Source of the DNA: Synechococcus sp. BIOS-U3-1
GTDB lineage: Bacteria; Cyanobacteriota; Cyanobacteriia; PCC-6307; Cyanobiaceae
Assembly: GCF_014279975.1 (NCBI RefSeq)
Contig: NZ_CP047936.1
Span: 2,232,001 to 2,296,000, forward strand
Length of the DNA stretch: 64,000 bases
Direction: 5' to 3'
A model generated the notes under the pieces. It saw nothing but the letters and a program-made list of their open reading frames with translations, was not told where the DNA came from and did not search any database. Shown here in pieces: positions 22,919 through 30,056 of this stretch (its first letter is position 1; each line of letters starts with the position of its first letter). A program made the translations under genes and the position numbers.

Positions 22919-23179
22919 TTAAGTGTGGCGATGATGGCGGCGATCAATTCGCTGCGCCAGGAACTGACTAGCTTCGTCAACCAACTGCTTTGGGTCAATC
23001 ACTTCGGGGTGAAGGCGGGAATAAACATTCAGTAGGTTGACCCTTAAGGCGTTGGTGGCTTCACCCTCTTCTTCGGGCACCAGATCAAGTAGACGACGTG
23101 CCTCTGTGATGGTCTTGATCTATTGGGAAGACGGATCCCACTCTGTCAGTTTCGGGTTCGTGCTGAATGGTTTAGTCAT
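22919..23179 (-). pseudogene. Small gene with one in-frame TAG at codon 20
   Basis: From ATG 23179: MTKPFSTNPKLTEWDPSSQ, TAG (23122-23120), then IKTITEARRLLDLVPEEEG, EATNALRVNLLNVYSRLHPE and VIDPKQLVDEASQFLAQRI to TAA 22919. The ~66 codons after the stop are clean coding sequence. The ancestral product would have been ~86 aa. The stop may be a recent nonsense mutation. Confidence 0.6.
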
Positions 23180-23216
23180 ATCAGAACCTCAATGTCTGTT
23201 CGATCTCTCCGAAAAG

Positions 23217-23411
23217 TTAATTGCGCCGCTTGGCGGCGGCTTTTTCAATCGTGTCATTCTGCCCGGCGGTGATGGAGGTATCACTGGGCTCGTCGTCACA
23301 AGGTCTCCCCTCACAAAGTAATCTCTCCGCAATGTTGGCTAACACGGCAGTGCTGTTGTGGTGCCGCTGGAGAGCTGATCGTTGTTCTGGTGACACCTGT
23401 CTGTGACTCAT
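23217..23411 (-). CDS. RHHNST-family small protein, 64 aa
   Basis: Start MSHRQVSPEQRSALQRHHNS at ATG 23411. Related to the relic at 17654-17815: RHHNST, NIxxRLLCEGRPxDDEPxD, AGQ. It is helical, with a single cysteine in the RLLCEGRP motif. The function is unknown. It has about three relatives in the window, so it is a small repeated family. Confidence 0.5.
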   Translation of the reverse strand: MSHRQVSPEQRSALQRHHNSTAVLANIAERLLCEGRPCDDEPSDTSITAGQNDTIEKAAAKRRN

Positions 23412-23433
23412 CGGTTTGCCATCGCCAGAAGGA

Positions 23434-23634
23434 TTAAGGAGTTAGGGGAGCCTCGATCGGTATTGGCGACTCAATGGGTATTTGCTTGATCTCGTCTTTG
23501 GCTGCATCTGCAGTAATGAAGCCGCCAACGATGACAACCGCCAAGCAGCTCAGGCCACCAATTACTCCCACTGCAGTGATCACAGCAGTTATGTGATCAC
23601 CTGTGTTCCCTGGACCAGTGCTTTGAACCATCAA
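23434..23634 (-). CDS. Small membrane protein, 66 aa
   Basis: The protein begins MMVQSTGPGNTGDHITAVIT, continues as one long membrane helix (AVGVIGGLSCLAVVIVGGFI, residues ~22-42), then a charged KDEIKQIP and a proline-rich tail IPIESPIPIEAPLTP. Start ATG 23634 or 23631. The layout, a single helix with a PIE/PIP repeat tail, is unusual but no family is recognised. Confidence 0.55.
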   Translation of the reverse strand: MMVQSTGPGNTGDHITAVITAVGVIGGLSCLAVVIVGGFITADAAKDEIKQIPIESPIPIEAPLTP

Positions 23635-23761
23635 GTCAATTCAACTACTTCTGTTCTGGCTGGTGCCGATCCCTGAAGCAAGAAATCATCAGATTCCCTC
23701 TTGCTGCAAGAGAAATCGGCATGTTGAAAATCGATTAGCCACTAGTCTGATAAAGCTCTCT

Positions 23762-23998
23762 CTAGGCGTGGGAGCTTTTGGCTGATCTGAGTGACAAACG
23801 GCCGCCGGAAAGTGAGTTATGCAGAAGGTCTGAGACGTAGCGCCTACCTGCTTTTTGAGCTTCTTGAATGGACTTAAAATTGCCAACAAAGTCGTAATCA
23901 GAACCGTCAATAGTTGCCGTGACTGCGTATAAGCTTTTAGTTACTTTTTGGACACTCCAGCGTAGAAAGCAGGCTGGAGTTTTTTGGGATGCATTCAT
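23762..23998 (-). CDS. Hypothetical protein, 78 aa
   Basis: The ATG at 23998 is preceded by GGAG at a good distance (GGAGACGAGCATG), so I prefer it to in-frame ATGs at 24010 and 24070. The product MNASQKTPACFLRWSVQKVT then KSLYAVTATIDGSDYDFVGN and FKSIQEAQKAGRRYVSDLLH is soluble and beta-alpha-like: short strands followed by an EAQKAGR helix. No family is recognised. Confidence 0.55.
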   Translation of the reverse strand: MNASQKTPACFLRWSVQKVTKSLYAVTATIDGSDYDFVGNFKSIQEAQKAGRRYVSDLLHNSLSGGRLSLRSAKSSHA

Positions 23999-24245
23999 GC
24001 TCGTCTCCATTTCGTGTGTCGAACTTATGCTTATCCAAATGAATAAGCGCACAGATTTATTATTTCGCAAATAGGTATTTATTTTTTGTTCGGTTTTTGG
24101 GTGTGATTGGATTGCTGCTTTGGTTCCATTGTGCTTTTGCAGAAATCAGCTAAGCGGCACTTTCTGCATGAGACCCGTGCAGGTGTTTGGCACGGGATAC
24201 GCGCTAGGTCTGCGAGATGTTCAATGCCAATGAGTATTTTCTCTT

Positions 24246-24515
24246 ATGAGTGAATTGCTAGGTAGTTTATTCGCCGACACAAATTATTTGACTTTCTTGT
24301 GCAGTGCCTCCTATAGAGCGCTCACTCGGGAGCAAAGCATGTATGAATTGAAGAAAGAACCCCTTCAGAGTTCTATCACTGAAAGATGGGATGCACTTGA
24401 TGATTATTTCGTCTGCATCACAGAATGCGATTTGAATGACAAAAATTGCATCACTAGCTGTCTTGTGACTCATTTGAATATTGATGACGGATCAGCAAGT
24501 ACCGTCGCGGCTTAG
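24246..24515 (+). CDS. Hypothetical Cys-containing protein, 89 aa
   Basis: Start MSELLGSLFADTNYLTFLCS at ATG 24246. Five cysteines, four of them in the second half (YFVCITECDLNDKNCITSCL), suggest a disulphide-bonded or metal-binding mini-domain. No obvious signal peptide. It ends 10 bp before a strong terminator. No family is recognised. Confidence 0.55.
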   Translation: MSELLGSLFADTNYLTFLCSASYRALTREQSMYELKKEPLQSSITERWDALDDYFVCITECDLNDKNCITSCLVTHLNIDDGSASTVAA

Positions 24516-24525
24516 ATCGAACATC

Positions 24526-24548
24526 CCCCGCCAAGTGCGGGGTTTTTT
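24526..24548 (+). terminator. Rho-independent terminator
   Basis: CCCCGCCAAGTGCGGGG followed by TTTTTT. The same hairpin sequence recurs at 27604 and (worn) at 26944 and 30717. Confidence 0.85.
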
Positions 24549-24552
24549 ATTG

Positions 24553-24604
24553 CCATGATCTTTGGGCTACACCTAAGCTCACAGCACAGCAGAGCACTAA
24601 ACGA
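24553..24604 (+). promoter_or_regulatory. Shared leader of the TPR gene family, copy 2
   Basis: ATGATCTTTGGGCTACACC and TAAGCTCACAGCACAGCAGA match the leaders at 11866 and 25990. Confidence 0.55.
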
Positions 24605-25435
24605 ATGTCACGCAGGACTACTGCCATTGCTGCAGCACTGTCTGTGCTTGCTCTTGGGTCGCCGTTGATTACCGCTTGCGCGAACCCTTTGGCGGATGAT
24701 TTATATGATAGTGGACAGGTAAAGTACAATCAAGGTGATTATCAAGGGGCAATTTCTGATTACAATAAGGCAATAGAGGTTAATCCTGAATACGCCAGTG
24801 CCTTCGTTAACCGTGGTGTCGCCAAGAATAAATTAGGAGATCATAAAGGAGCAATTTCTGATTACAATAAGGCAATAAAGATTAATCCTCAGAATGCCAA
24901 TGCCTACAACAATCGTGGCATTGCCAAGAGAGTGCTAAAAGATTTCCAAGGAGCAATTGATGATTACACGAAGGCGATAGAAATCAATCCCAAGTATGCC
25001 ACAGCATATTACAATCGTGGCAATATCAAGTGTGATTTGGATGATTATCAGGGAGCAATTGCTGATAACACAAAGGCGATAGAGATCAATCCCAAGTTTG
25101 CCCTTGCCTATTACAATCGAGGAAATGCCAAGTACGAGCTAGAAGATCATAAAGGAGCAATTTCTGATTACAATAAGGCAATAGAGATTAATCCTAGATA
25201 TGGCGATGCCTACGGGAACCGTGGCATCGCTAAGTCTGATTTGGATGATTATCAGGGGGCAATTGCTGATTACGATAAGGCGCTAGAGATTAATCCTCAG
25301 AATGCTTATACTTATCGAAACCGTGGTATTGCCAGAGAATTGGTGAATGATCTTCAGGGTGCCTGTTATGACTGGAGAAAAGCAGCAGATCTTGGCGAGG
25401 AAATCGCTTCTGAATGGGTTAAAGAGCAGTGTTAG
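24605..25435 (+). CDS. Secreted TPR-repeat protein, copy 2, 276 aa
   Basis: Same architecture as the gene at 11915: a near-identical signal peptide (TTAIAAALSVLALGSPLITA), then seven tetratricopeptide units (DYQGAISDYNKAIEVNP type) covering residues ~36-262, with the capping unit DLQGACYDWRKAADLG and the end EWVKEQC. Here the cleavage region reads ITAC, which would fit a lipobox, so this copy may be lipid-anchored; the other two lack the Cys. The units are more alike at the DNA level than is usual, suggesting internal duplication. A Nif11-leader peptide gene follows at 25573 as in the first cassette. Confidence 0.86.
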   Translation: MSRRTTAIAAALSVLALGSPLITACANPLADDLYDSGQVKYNQGDYQGAISDYNKAIEVNPEYASAFVNRGVAKNKLGDHKGAISDYNKAIKINPQNANAYNNRGIAKRVLKDFQGAIDDYTKAIEINPKYATAYYNRGNIKCDLDDYQGAIADNTKAIEINPKFALAYYNRGNAKYELEDHKGAISDYNKAIEINPRYGDAYGNRGIAKSDLDDYQGAIADYDKALEINPQNAYTYRNRGIARELVNDLQGACYDWRKAADLGEEIASEWVKEQC

Positions 25436-25489
25436 GGATTAGTCCTGTAATCACACGATGAGATCATCACGCCTGAATGCCTCAAATAC

Positions 25490-25572
25490 CTGGCACGATT
25501 GAGCGCAAGTAAGTATTAGCCAAAGACACTGCAGCAAACCGTTGCTAAAACACTTAAAGCCTCCCGTTACCC
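25490..25572 (+). promoter_or_regulatory. Shared leader of Nif11-peptide genes, copy 3
   Basis: CCTGGCACGATTGAGCGCAA, CCAAAGACACTGCAGCAAACC and CGTTGCTAAAACACTTAAAG match the copy at 12595 almost base for base. Confidence 0.55.
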
Positions 25573-25803
25573 ATGTCCCTAGAACAACTCAAGGCATTCC
25601 TAGAGAAGGTCAAAGGCGATTCCAATCTTCAGGAGAAGCCAAAAGCAGCTAAGTCACCTGAAGATGTTGTGGGCATTGCTAAAGAACACGGTCATGAATT
25701 CACCGCTGATAAGGTCAATCAGCTCAGTGAAGAGGAGCTGGAAGGCGTGGCTGGTGGAACTTACTGTAAACAAAGTTGGAAGGTGGAAACTTTCTACTGC
25801 TGA
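25573..25803 (+). CDS. Nif11-leader peptide (prochlorosin-like precursor) 4, 76 aa
   Basis: The leader MSLEQLKAFLEKVKGDSNLQ to EELEGVAGG is conserved apart from Leu to Pro in EKPKAAK. The core TYCKQSWKVETFYC has two cysteines, at positions 3 and 14, with Thr and Ser available, the best lanthipeptide-like core of the four: up to two thioether rings, or one disulphide. Expected processing is cleavage after GG and export. No LanM or transporter is in the window. It stands alone behind the TPR gene and before a duplicated terminator. Confidence 0.85.
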   Translation: MSLEQLKAFLEKVKGDSNLQEKPKAAKSPEDVVGIAKEHGHEFTADKVNQLSEEELEGVAGGTYCKQSWKVETFYC

Positions 25804-25881
25804 AGGAAGTCAGTAAAGATATTGTCTATACTGAGGTGGAGTGAATAACACTTTCCTCTCGGCTTCAAAACTTACACACTC

Positions 25882-25909
25882 AAAGCCTCTGCATTGACAG
25901 GGGCTTTTT
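25882..25909 (+). terminator. Terminator after Nif11 peptide 4
   Basis: AAAGCCTCTGCATTGACAGG then GGCTTTTT, identical to the hairpin at 13611-13638 together with ~25 bp upstream, so the whole cassette was duplicated. Confidence 0.8.
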
Positions 25910-25946
25910 GTTTCTTCAATCACACCTAAAAGCTCATGAATCAGCC

Positions 25947-25973
25947 TTCAATGCCTGGCACGATTGAGCGCAG
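25947..25973 (+). repeat. Orphan piece of the Nif11 leader
   Basis: CAATGCCTGGCACGATTGAG then CGCAG equals the start of the Nif11 leaders, but the next gene is a TPR gene. Confidence 0.5.
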
Positions 25974-25989
25974 TTAGAGGGTTTTTTAT

Positions 25990-26043
25990 TGCCATGATCT
26001 TTGAGGTACACCTAGGCTCATAGCGAAGCAGAACACTAAACGA
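25990..26043 (+). promoter_or_regulatory. Shared leader of the TPR gene family, copy 3
   Basis: ATGATCTTTGAGGTACACC and TAGGCTCATAGCGAAGCAGA match the copies at 11866 and 24553. Confidence 0.55.
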
Positions 26044-26928
26044 ATGTCTCGCAGAACTATTGCCATTGCTGCGGCGCTGTCCGTGCTTGCTCTTGGGTCG
26101 CCTTTGGTTATTGCAAACGCGAACCCTTTAGCGGATAATTTATTCAATAGTGGAGTAGACAAATATAAACAAGGTGATTATCAAGGAGCAATTGCTGATT
26201 ATACGAAGGCAATTGAGATTAATCCTCAGGATGTCGGTGCCTATACCAATCGTGGCATTGCAAAGAATGGATTAAAAGATTATCAAGGAGCGATTGCTGA
26301 TTATAATAAGGCACTAGAGATTAATCCGAAGGATGCCATTGCTTATAGTAATCGTGGTGCTTCCAAGGAATTGATTGGAGACCTAAAAGGTGCCTGTGAT
26401 GATTGGAGAAAAGCAGTAGATCTTGGACATCAATCTGCTGCTGAATGGGTGAAGAAGCAGTGTCAGGCATCTACATCTGCTCAGCAGATGGAATGGGAAA
26501 AAATGCTGGTTGGAGAGTCAGCAGAGGCTGATCAAGCCGCTGCAGAAGGCTATTCATTGCGGGGTGAGGGTGTTCCAGATGGAGTGCCATTCTCAATTGA
26601 AGGCAAACCGGCCCCGGATGATTTTGTTGATTCTCAATGCATTAACGAGGACGATGTGCGCGAACCATGCAAACTCAAAGTTGACCGTATTAATAAGGCG
26701 ATAGGTATTTGGACACCTCCTGGAAGGGTTTCATCAAGGCTTTCGATTTTTAAGGGCTCTTGCCTTGATGCTGGATGTGTTCTTCAGAATCCCGACTATG
26801 GATATCCAGAGGAATACAGGGGCACGACCAAGGTGGTTTCCTGGAGCGGAGAGCACGGAGGATTGCTGTTGAGACAGGATCACGGTTATGAATTTGAGGT
26901 CGTACCTCTAACACCATTCTCTTTTTAA
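26044..26928 (+). CDS. Secreted TPR protein fused to an unknown C-terminal domain, 294 aa
   Basis: The signal peptide and two full tetratricopeptide units plus the capping unit (DLKGACDDWRKAVDLG, EWVKKQC, to residue ~139) are as in the two paralogues. Instead of stopping, the frame continues ~155 residues: QASTSAQQMEWEKMLVGESA, then a mixed part with DSQCINEDDVREPCKLKVDR, TPPGRVSSRLSIFKGSCLDA and a beta-rich end (VVSWSGEHGGLLLRQDHGYE). The extension holds at least four cysteines and may be an exported domain tethered to the TPR. No family is recognised for it. No Nif11 gene follows. Confidence 0.8.
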   Translation: MSRRTIAIAAALSVLALGSPLVIANANPLADNLFNSGVDKYKQGDYQGAIADYTKAIEINPQDVGAYTNRGIAKNGLKDYQGAIADYNKALEINPKDAIAYSNRGASKELIGDLKGACDDWRKAVDLGHQSAAEWVKKQCQASTSAQQMEWEKMLVGESAEADQAAAEGYSLRGEGVPDGVPFSIEGKPAPDDFVDSQCINEDDVREPCKLKVDRINKAIGIWTPPGRVSSRLSIFKGSCLDAGCVLQNPDYGYPEEYRGTTKVVSWSGEHGGLLLRQDHGYEFEVVPLTPFSF

Positions 26929-26943
26929 AAGAAGACAGAAAAC

Positions 26944-26967
26944 ACCCTCGCCAAGTGCGGGGTTTTT
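26944..26967 (+). terminator. Terminator of the TPR fusion gene
   Basis: CCCTCGCCAAGTGCGGGG then TTTTTG; a worn version of the hairpin at 24526. Confidence 0.6.
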
Positions 26968-27034
26968 GCTGTCGGAAGCAGCGAGACCGTCTCGGTCTGG
27001 TGAAGTCAACCAATAAACGGAATAAGCAGAACTG

Positions 27035-27079
27035 ACCCAAACGGGGGAGTCAGGCGCGTGGAAGACCACCTGAATGGGT
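27035..27079 (+). repeat. Repeat R2 (ACCCAAACGGGGGAGTCAGGCG), copy 1
   Basis: ACCCAAACGGGGGAGTCAGG and GTGGAAGACCACC repeat with two changes at 28524-28568. Read as GESGGWKTT the frame resembles the DUF1651 C-terminus, so it may be a relic. Confidence 0.5.
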
Positions 27080-27153
27080 GATGTGAATCCGATTGATTCC
27101 GGAGATGGTGAAGAGGTCCAGGAGGGATGACCTCCACTCTCTAAATCAATCAA

Positions 27154-27474
27154 ATGAAACTCTTCACTTCCATCGCTGCCGCTGCGGTTATCGGCGCTTC
27201 AATGATTGTTGCTCCACCTGCTGCTGAAGCTGGCAGAAACTGCCCTGCAGGTACTAGCTATCACAAAATCAAAAGGGGCTTGTTCCTGGCAAGAAAGACC
27301 GTTGCTGAAGGTTGCTTCACTCCCTACGAGGCCGCACAGCTGAATATGCAGGCAGACCGAAACGAGAATCAAAGGAGAGCCAATGTGATGAGGAATATCA
27401 ATTCCAATCAGCACAGAAATGTCAATTGCACGACAAATGTTTACGGCAATACCGGATATACCAACTGCTACTGA
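27154..27474 (+). CDS. Secreted small hypothetical protein, 106 aa
   Basis: Start ATG 27154 gives a signal peptide (MKLFTSIAAAAVIGASMIVA, cleavage near AEA-GR). The mature ~80 residues are basic and polar, with cysteines in NCPAGTSYHKI, GCFTPYEAAQL and a C-terminal NVNCTTNVYGNTGYTNCY. The middle is asparagine/arginine-rich and probably disordered. It looks like an exported cell-envelope peptide; no family is recognised. Rep R1 with a terminator follows at 27552. Confidence 0.7.
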   Translation: MKLFTSIAAAAVIGASMIVAPPAAEAGRNCPAGTSYHKIKRGLFLARKTVAEGCFTPYEAAQLNMQADRNENQRRANVMRNINSNQHRNVNCTTNVYGNTGYTNCY

Positions 27475-27512
27475 TTAGCTCCTTGTCGGGAAGCCTGAAG
27501 CCATGACACGGG

Positions 27513-27628
27513 GCTGAGAGCTATACAAGACCCGAAAGGGAAAAGCAGGGGGCGTTGAGTAGTCGCTATCGATCTCCCGACAAAACAACCTCACACCAAT
27601 CACGCCCCGCCAAGTGCGGGGTTTTTTA
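27513..27628 (+). repeat. Repeat R1 extended copy with terminator
   Basis: GCTGAGAGCTATACAAGACCC through GCGTTGAGTAGTCGC to CCCCGCCAAGTGCGGGG (27604-27620) and a T-run. It shares ~115 bp with 30624-30737 and its last part with 11786-11858. It also serves as terminator of the gene at 27154. Confidence 0.65.
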
Positions 27629-27775
27629 ATGGCTTTGGCGTCTGCACTTAAGTCTCTTACTGGGATCTGAGCCATTCACCAGAAGCTCACCAGAACATCT
27701 TGGGGTCTGCACCAGAGCTGTGCAGGGGGGTTCACCAGAAGGGCTGTGATCTTGAAGGAGTCGAGGGGCAACACC
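27616..27775 (+). repeat. Duplicated 160-bp leader, copy 1
   Basis: Matches 29595-29755 with about ten differences. It contains four CACCAGA motifs (near 27677, 27689, 27710, 27733) and ends GTGATCTTGAAGGAGTCGAG, followed by a gene start within ~25 bp in both cases (27800 and 29792). It is probably a promoter or 5' untranslated region, copied before two unrelated peptide genes. Confidence 0.6.
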
Positions 27776-27799
27776 TCCAACCATCCACTCCAACAAGCC

Positions 27800-27973
27800 A
27801 TGTCTGTTAAATCCCTCTTCATCTACACCCTTTCCCTCACGCTGGGCATTGGCGCAGTCGCGCATGCAAAACCCCAGTTGATCGAGCTGCAACTTCAGGA
27901 GGCCGCTCAAACCGAAGAGTTGGCCAATCGCATCAGCTATGCGCCCGGCCATTGGGGACGCTTGACTGTCTGA
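27800..27973 (+). CDS. Secreted peptide, 57 aa
   Basis: From ATG 27800: a signal peptide (MSVKSLFIYTLSLTLGIGAV, cleavage near AHA-KP) and a mature ~34-residue helix (IELQLQEAAQTEELANRISY) ending APGHWGRLTV. The mature part is small enough to be an exported effector peptide or an assembly factor. An upstream in-frame start at 27746 lies within the duplicated leader and is rejected. No family is recognised. Confidence 0.6.
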   Translation: MSVKSLFIYTLSLTLGIGAVAHAKPQLIELQLQEAAQTEELANRISYAPGHWGRLTV

Positions 27974-28002
27974 TGCGGATTCACCACCCGGATCAAACCG
28001 GG

Positions 28003-28044
28003 TCACCACCTAGGAGGGCACCGCTTCCACCCGACTGATTTACG
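28003..28044 (-). pseudogene. DUF1651 C-terminal scrap
   Basis: The minus strand reads KSVGWKRCPPRW and stop, the family tail. Nothing of the rest is present. Confidence 0.5.
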
Positions 28045-28063
28045 CAACTGCACTTACGGAAAC

Positions 28064-28345
28064 TCACCACCTGGAATGATTTGTCTTTGAATTTTCTGGG
28101 AAAGTGCAATTCCTCCAGAAATAAATAAAGTCATGTATTCCACCTTTTAGAGACAACCCCAACTGTGTCAACAATGGTTTCACTGGCCTGCCTCTTGAGC
28201 GGTGAACGAAATACCCGACGACGCTGGAAACCACTCCGAACATGATGAGAGGAGACCCGCCAAACAACATCACGGGGAACAGCCACCAACGATGGCGCTT
28301 CCACATCTTTGGAGTCATGGGCACTTTTTGATAATCGGGTTGCAT
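28064..28345 (-). CDS. Small membrane protein, 93 aa
   Basis: From ATG 28345 (MQPDYQKVPMTPKMWKRHRW) the product has a basic cytoplasmic start, one hydrophobic stretch WWLFPVMLFGGSPLIMFGVV-SSVVGYF (about residues 20-45), then a basic loop HRSRGRPVKPLL and a soluble C-terminus ending KTNHSRW. An upstream ATG (28375) is possible. No family is recognised; possibly a thylakoid or plasma-membrane accessory protein. Confidence 0.5.
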   Translation of the reverse strand: MQPDYQKVPMTPKMWKRHRWWLFPVMLFGGSPLIMFGVVSSVVGYFVHRSRGRPVKPLLTQLGLSLKGGIHDFIYFWRNCTFPENSKTNHSRW

Positions 28346-28409
28346 AGGGATTGACCCCACTTTTTCTCTATTCAACTAACGCTGAAGCCTGGACTGCAGG
28401 CTTGATGAC

Positions 28410-28475
28410 TTAACAGAAAGAACAACACCAAGCCCCGCCCCAACCGGCAGCAAGTGGGCGGTCCTTGTTTGGCAT
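28410..28475 (-). pseudogene. DUF1651 N-terminal remnant
   Basis: Starts MPNKDRPLAAGWGGAWC and stops after 21 codons. The first eight residues match the intact protein (33406) exactly, as do ~15 bp upstream, then homology ends. Confidence 0.55.
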
Positions 28476-28523
28476 GACGCCACGTTGGCTAAAACGTGAC
28501 TGTTCTGCTGGCTGCAGCGGTCA

Positions 28524-28568
28524 ACCCAAACGGGGGAGTCAGGCGGGTGGAAGACCACCCGAATGGGA
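28524..28568 (+). repeat. Repeat R2, copy 2
   Basis: ACCCAAACGGGGGAGTCAGG and GTGGAAGACCACC as at 27035-27079. Confidence 0.5.
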
Positions 28569-28763
28569 TGCAAATCAGCTCTCAGATTCTTTCAAAGCCT
28601 CCTCAAATACTGAATCATTAACTTCTTTGCATATCCCAGTCATCTTTATTGAATTCGAAACATCATCATCACGACTAAGGATATTCATAGTTACTTGCAA
28701 TGCAATCACAGATGCATCTGATGTAGTTGGTCTCAATGTTCATAACAAATGTGTTTGGGAGGG

Positions 28764-29210
28764 TTATTTTGTGCCAAATCTCCCTACTTCTTCATCCCAT
28801 CTTGATGAGACAATCCCTCTACAACTACCCTCTGTCTTCGCAACCCTTAACTTAGTTGGATTTCTCCACTGGTTATGAATGGAGATTGCTCCTGGGAGAA
28901 TAAGTGGTAACGATCCTTGGCTATGAAGAGATTGGTTGCCTCTTGTGTATCTTTCATCTTGAATAATCCGATCACCTTCCACCCTTACATCAACCCACTC
29001 TGGAGAGATGTGATTTCTCAACTTCTTGTTTGTAAGATCCACCTTGAACAAGAACTGTTCCTCCATATCCTCTTCAGCGGTAATTTCCCCTGAACTAAGA
29101 TCTGAAACCTTCACATTGCTATCAGTCTTACAAATCATATAAAGGAACTCATTCGCAAACGCAGGTGGTGTGCTGAGTAATAGAAGACTTAGGAGGATTG
29201 GAAGTTTCAT
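28764..29210 (-). CDS. Secreted hypothetical protein, 148 aa
   Basis: Start ATG 29210 gives a clear signal peptide (MKLPILLSLLLLSTPPAFA-NE). The mature part has two cysteines (MICKTDSNV and EGSCRGI), a beta-rich middle (EQFLFKVDLTNKKLRNH, EWVDVRVEGDRIIQDERY) and a charged end. Similar small secreted proteins with the pattern FLYMxCxT ... VDLTNK ... GxCR occur in picocyanobacteria, but I know no function. It is adjacent to another secreted Cys protein (29229-29486), 18 bp apart, likely co-transcribed in the order 29486 then 29210. Confidence 0.7.
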   Translation of the reverse strand: MKLPILLSLLLLSTPPAFANEFLYMICKTDSNVKVSDLSSGEITAEEDMEEQFLFKVDLTNKKLRNHISPEWVDVRVEGDRIIQDERYTRGNQSLHSQGSLPLILPGAISIHNQWRNPTKLRVAKTEGSCRGIVSSRWDEEVGRFGTK

Positions 29211-29228
29211 GGGATAGGTAGCTTCGAT

Positions 29229-29486
29229 TTAATTCAATGGTGGATATTTGTCCTTGCAAATGGCCTGAAACTCATCAAAAAACTCTCTCCAATCTTGGTC
29301 TGCGTATTTAACATAGAAATAATCGCCCATACAGTCGCAATACTTTGATTTCTGAATCCTGTAGTCGTCCGGCATTTCATCGGAACCCATACACTTCTTT
29401 GTAAAGCCAACAGGAATTGGTCCGACATCAGCCAATGCAGGTGATGCCGAGAGGAGAAGAGCACTTAGGACTAATAGAGAGTTCAT
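29229..29486 (-). CDS. Secreted Cys-containing protein, 85 aa
   Basis: Signal peptide MNSLLVLSALLLSASPALA then a mature 66-residue domain with four cysteines (TKKCMGS, YCDCMGDY, AICKDK), a helix EMPDDYRIQKSKY and another DQDWREFFDEFQ. It is probably a small disulphide-bonded periplasmic domain. First gene of a two-gene unit with 28764-29210. The second open frame inside it (29234-29464) is a shadow. Confidence 0.7.
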   Translation of the reverse strand: MNSLLVLSALLLSASPALADVGPIPVGFTKKCMGSDEMPDDYRIQKSKYCDCMGDYFYVKYADQDWREFFDEFQAICKDKYPPLN

Positions 29487-29594
29487 ATACAGATGCGAGA
29501 CAGCTGAACGGTAGCAACGTCACGTGTCAGCTCAACCAGGAACAATACTCCGTACGACAGACAAGCTGCCATTACTCACATACCTCAACGAAGC

Positions 29595-29755
29595 GCGGGG
29601 TTTTTTTATGGCTTTGGTGTCTGCACTTAAGTCTCTTACTGGGATCTGAGCGGTTCACCAGAAGCTCACCAGAACATCTTGGGGTCTACACCAGAGCTGT
29701 GTAGTGGGGTTCACCAGAAGGGCTGTGATCTTGAAGGAGTCGAGGGGGCAACACC
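29595..29755 (+). repeat. Duplicated 160-bp leader, copy 2
   Basis: See copy 27616-27775. Four CACCAGA motifs again; it ends 36 bp before the first double-glycine peptide gene. Confidence 0.6.
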
Positions 29756-29791
29756 CCATAAACAACTCACACACTGAACTCCTTCAAAACA

Positions 29792-30016
29792 ATGACTACT
29801 TTCAATACTGACTACAACAACACTGAACTGCTCGATCAAGAGCTGAGCTTCGATCAACTGCAAGAAATCAATGGAGGTGTAATTCCATTCGTAGTTGGGG
29901 CAATTGCATTGGGCAAGGCTGTCGCTACAGGTATTGCAACCTTCGCTGGTTATAAGGCTGCTGAAAAAACTTATCAAGCCATTAAAAAAGCGGTTGAAAA
30001 CAAAGCAGTCGCCTAG
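29792..30016 (+). CDS. Double-glycine (class II bacteriocin-like) peptide 1, 74 aa
   Basis: The leader MTTFNTDYNNTELLDQELSF, then DQLQEINGG, ends in a canonical GG cleavage site for a peptidase-containing exporter; the ELSxxxLxEINGG form is the bacteriocin-type signal. The core (~45 residues) starts VIPFVVGAIALGKAVATGIA and is hydrophobic with Gly/Ala-rich helix and a basic tail (KKAVENKAVA), like pore-forming bacteriocins. No cysteine. No immunity or exporter gene is adjacent. First of three such genes. Confidence 0.75.
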   Translation: MTTFNTDYNNTELLDQELSFDQLQEINGGVIPFVVGAIALGKAVATGIATFAGYKAAEKTYQAIKKAVENKAVA

Positions 30017-30056
30017 TCACCATCTTTATCTTCACCTTATCATTCACTACAAAATC

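Noticed and set aside
20763-23179. Use of TAG or TGA as a sense codon
   Set aside because: Neighbouring intact genes and all core genes end normally at these codons; mutation or sequence error is simpler.
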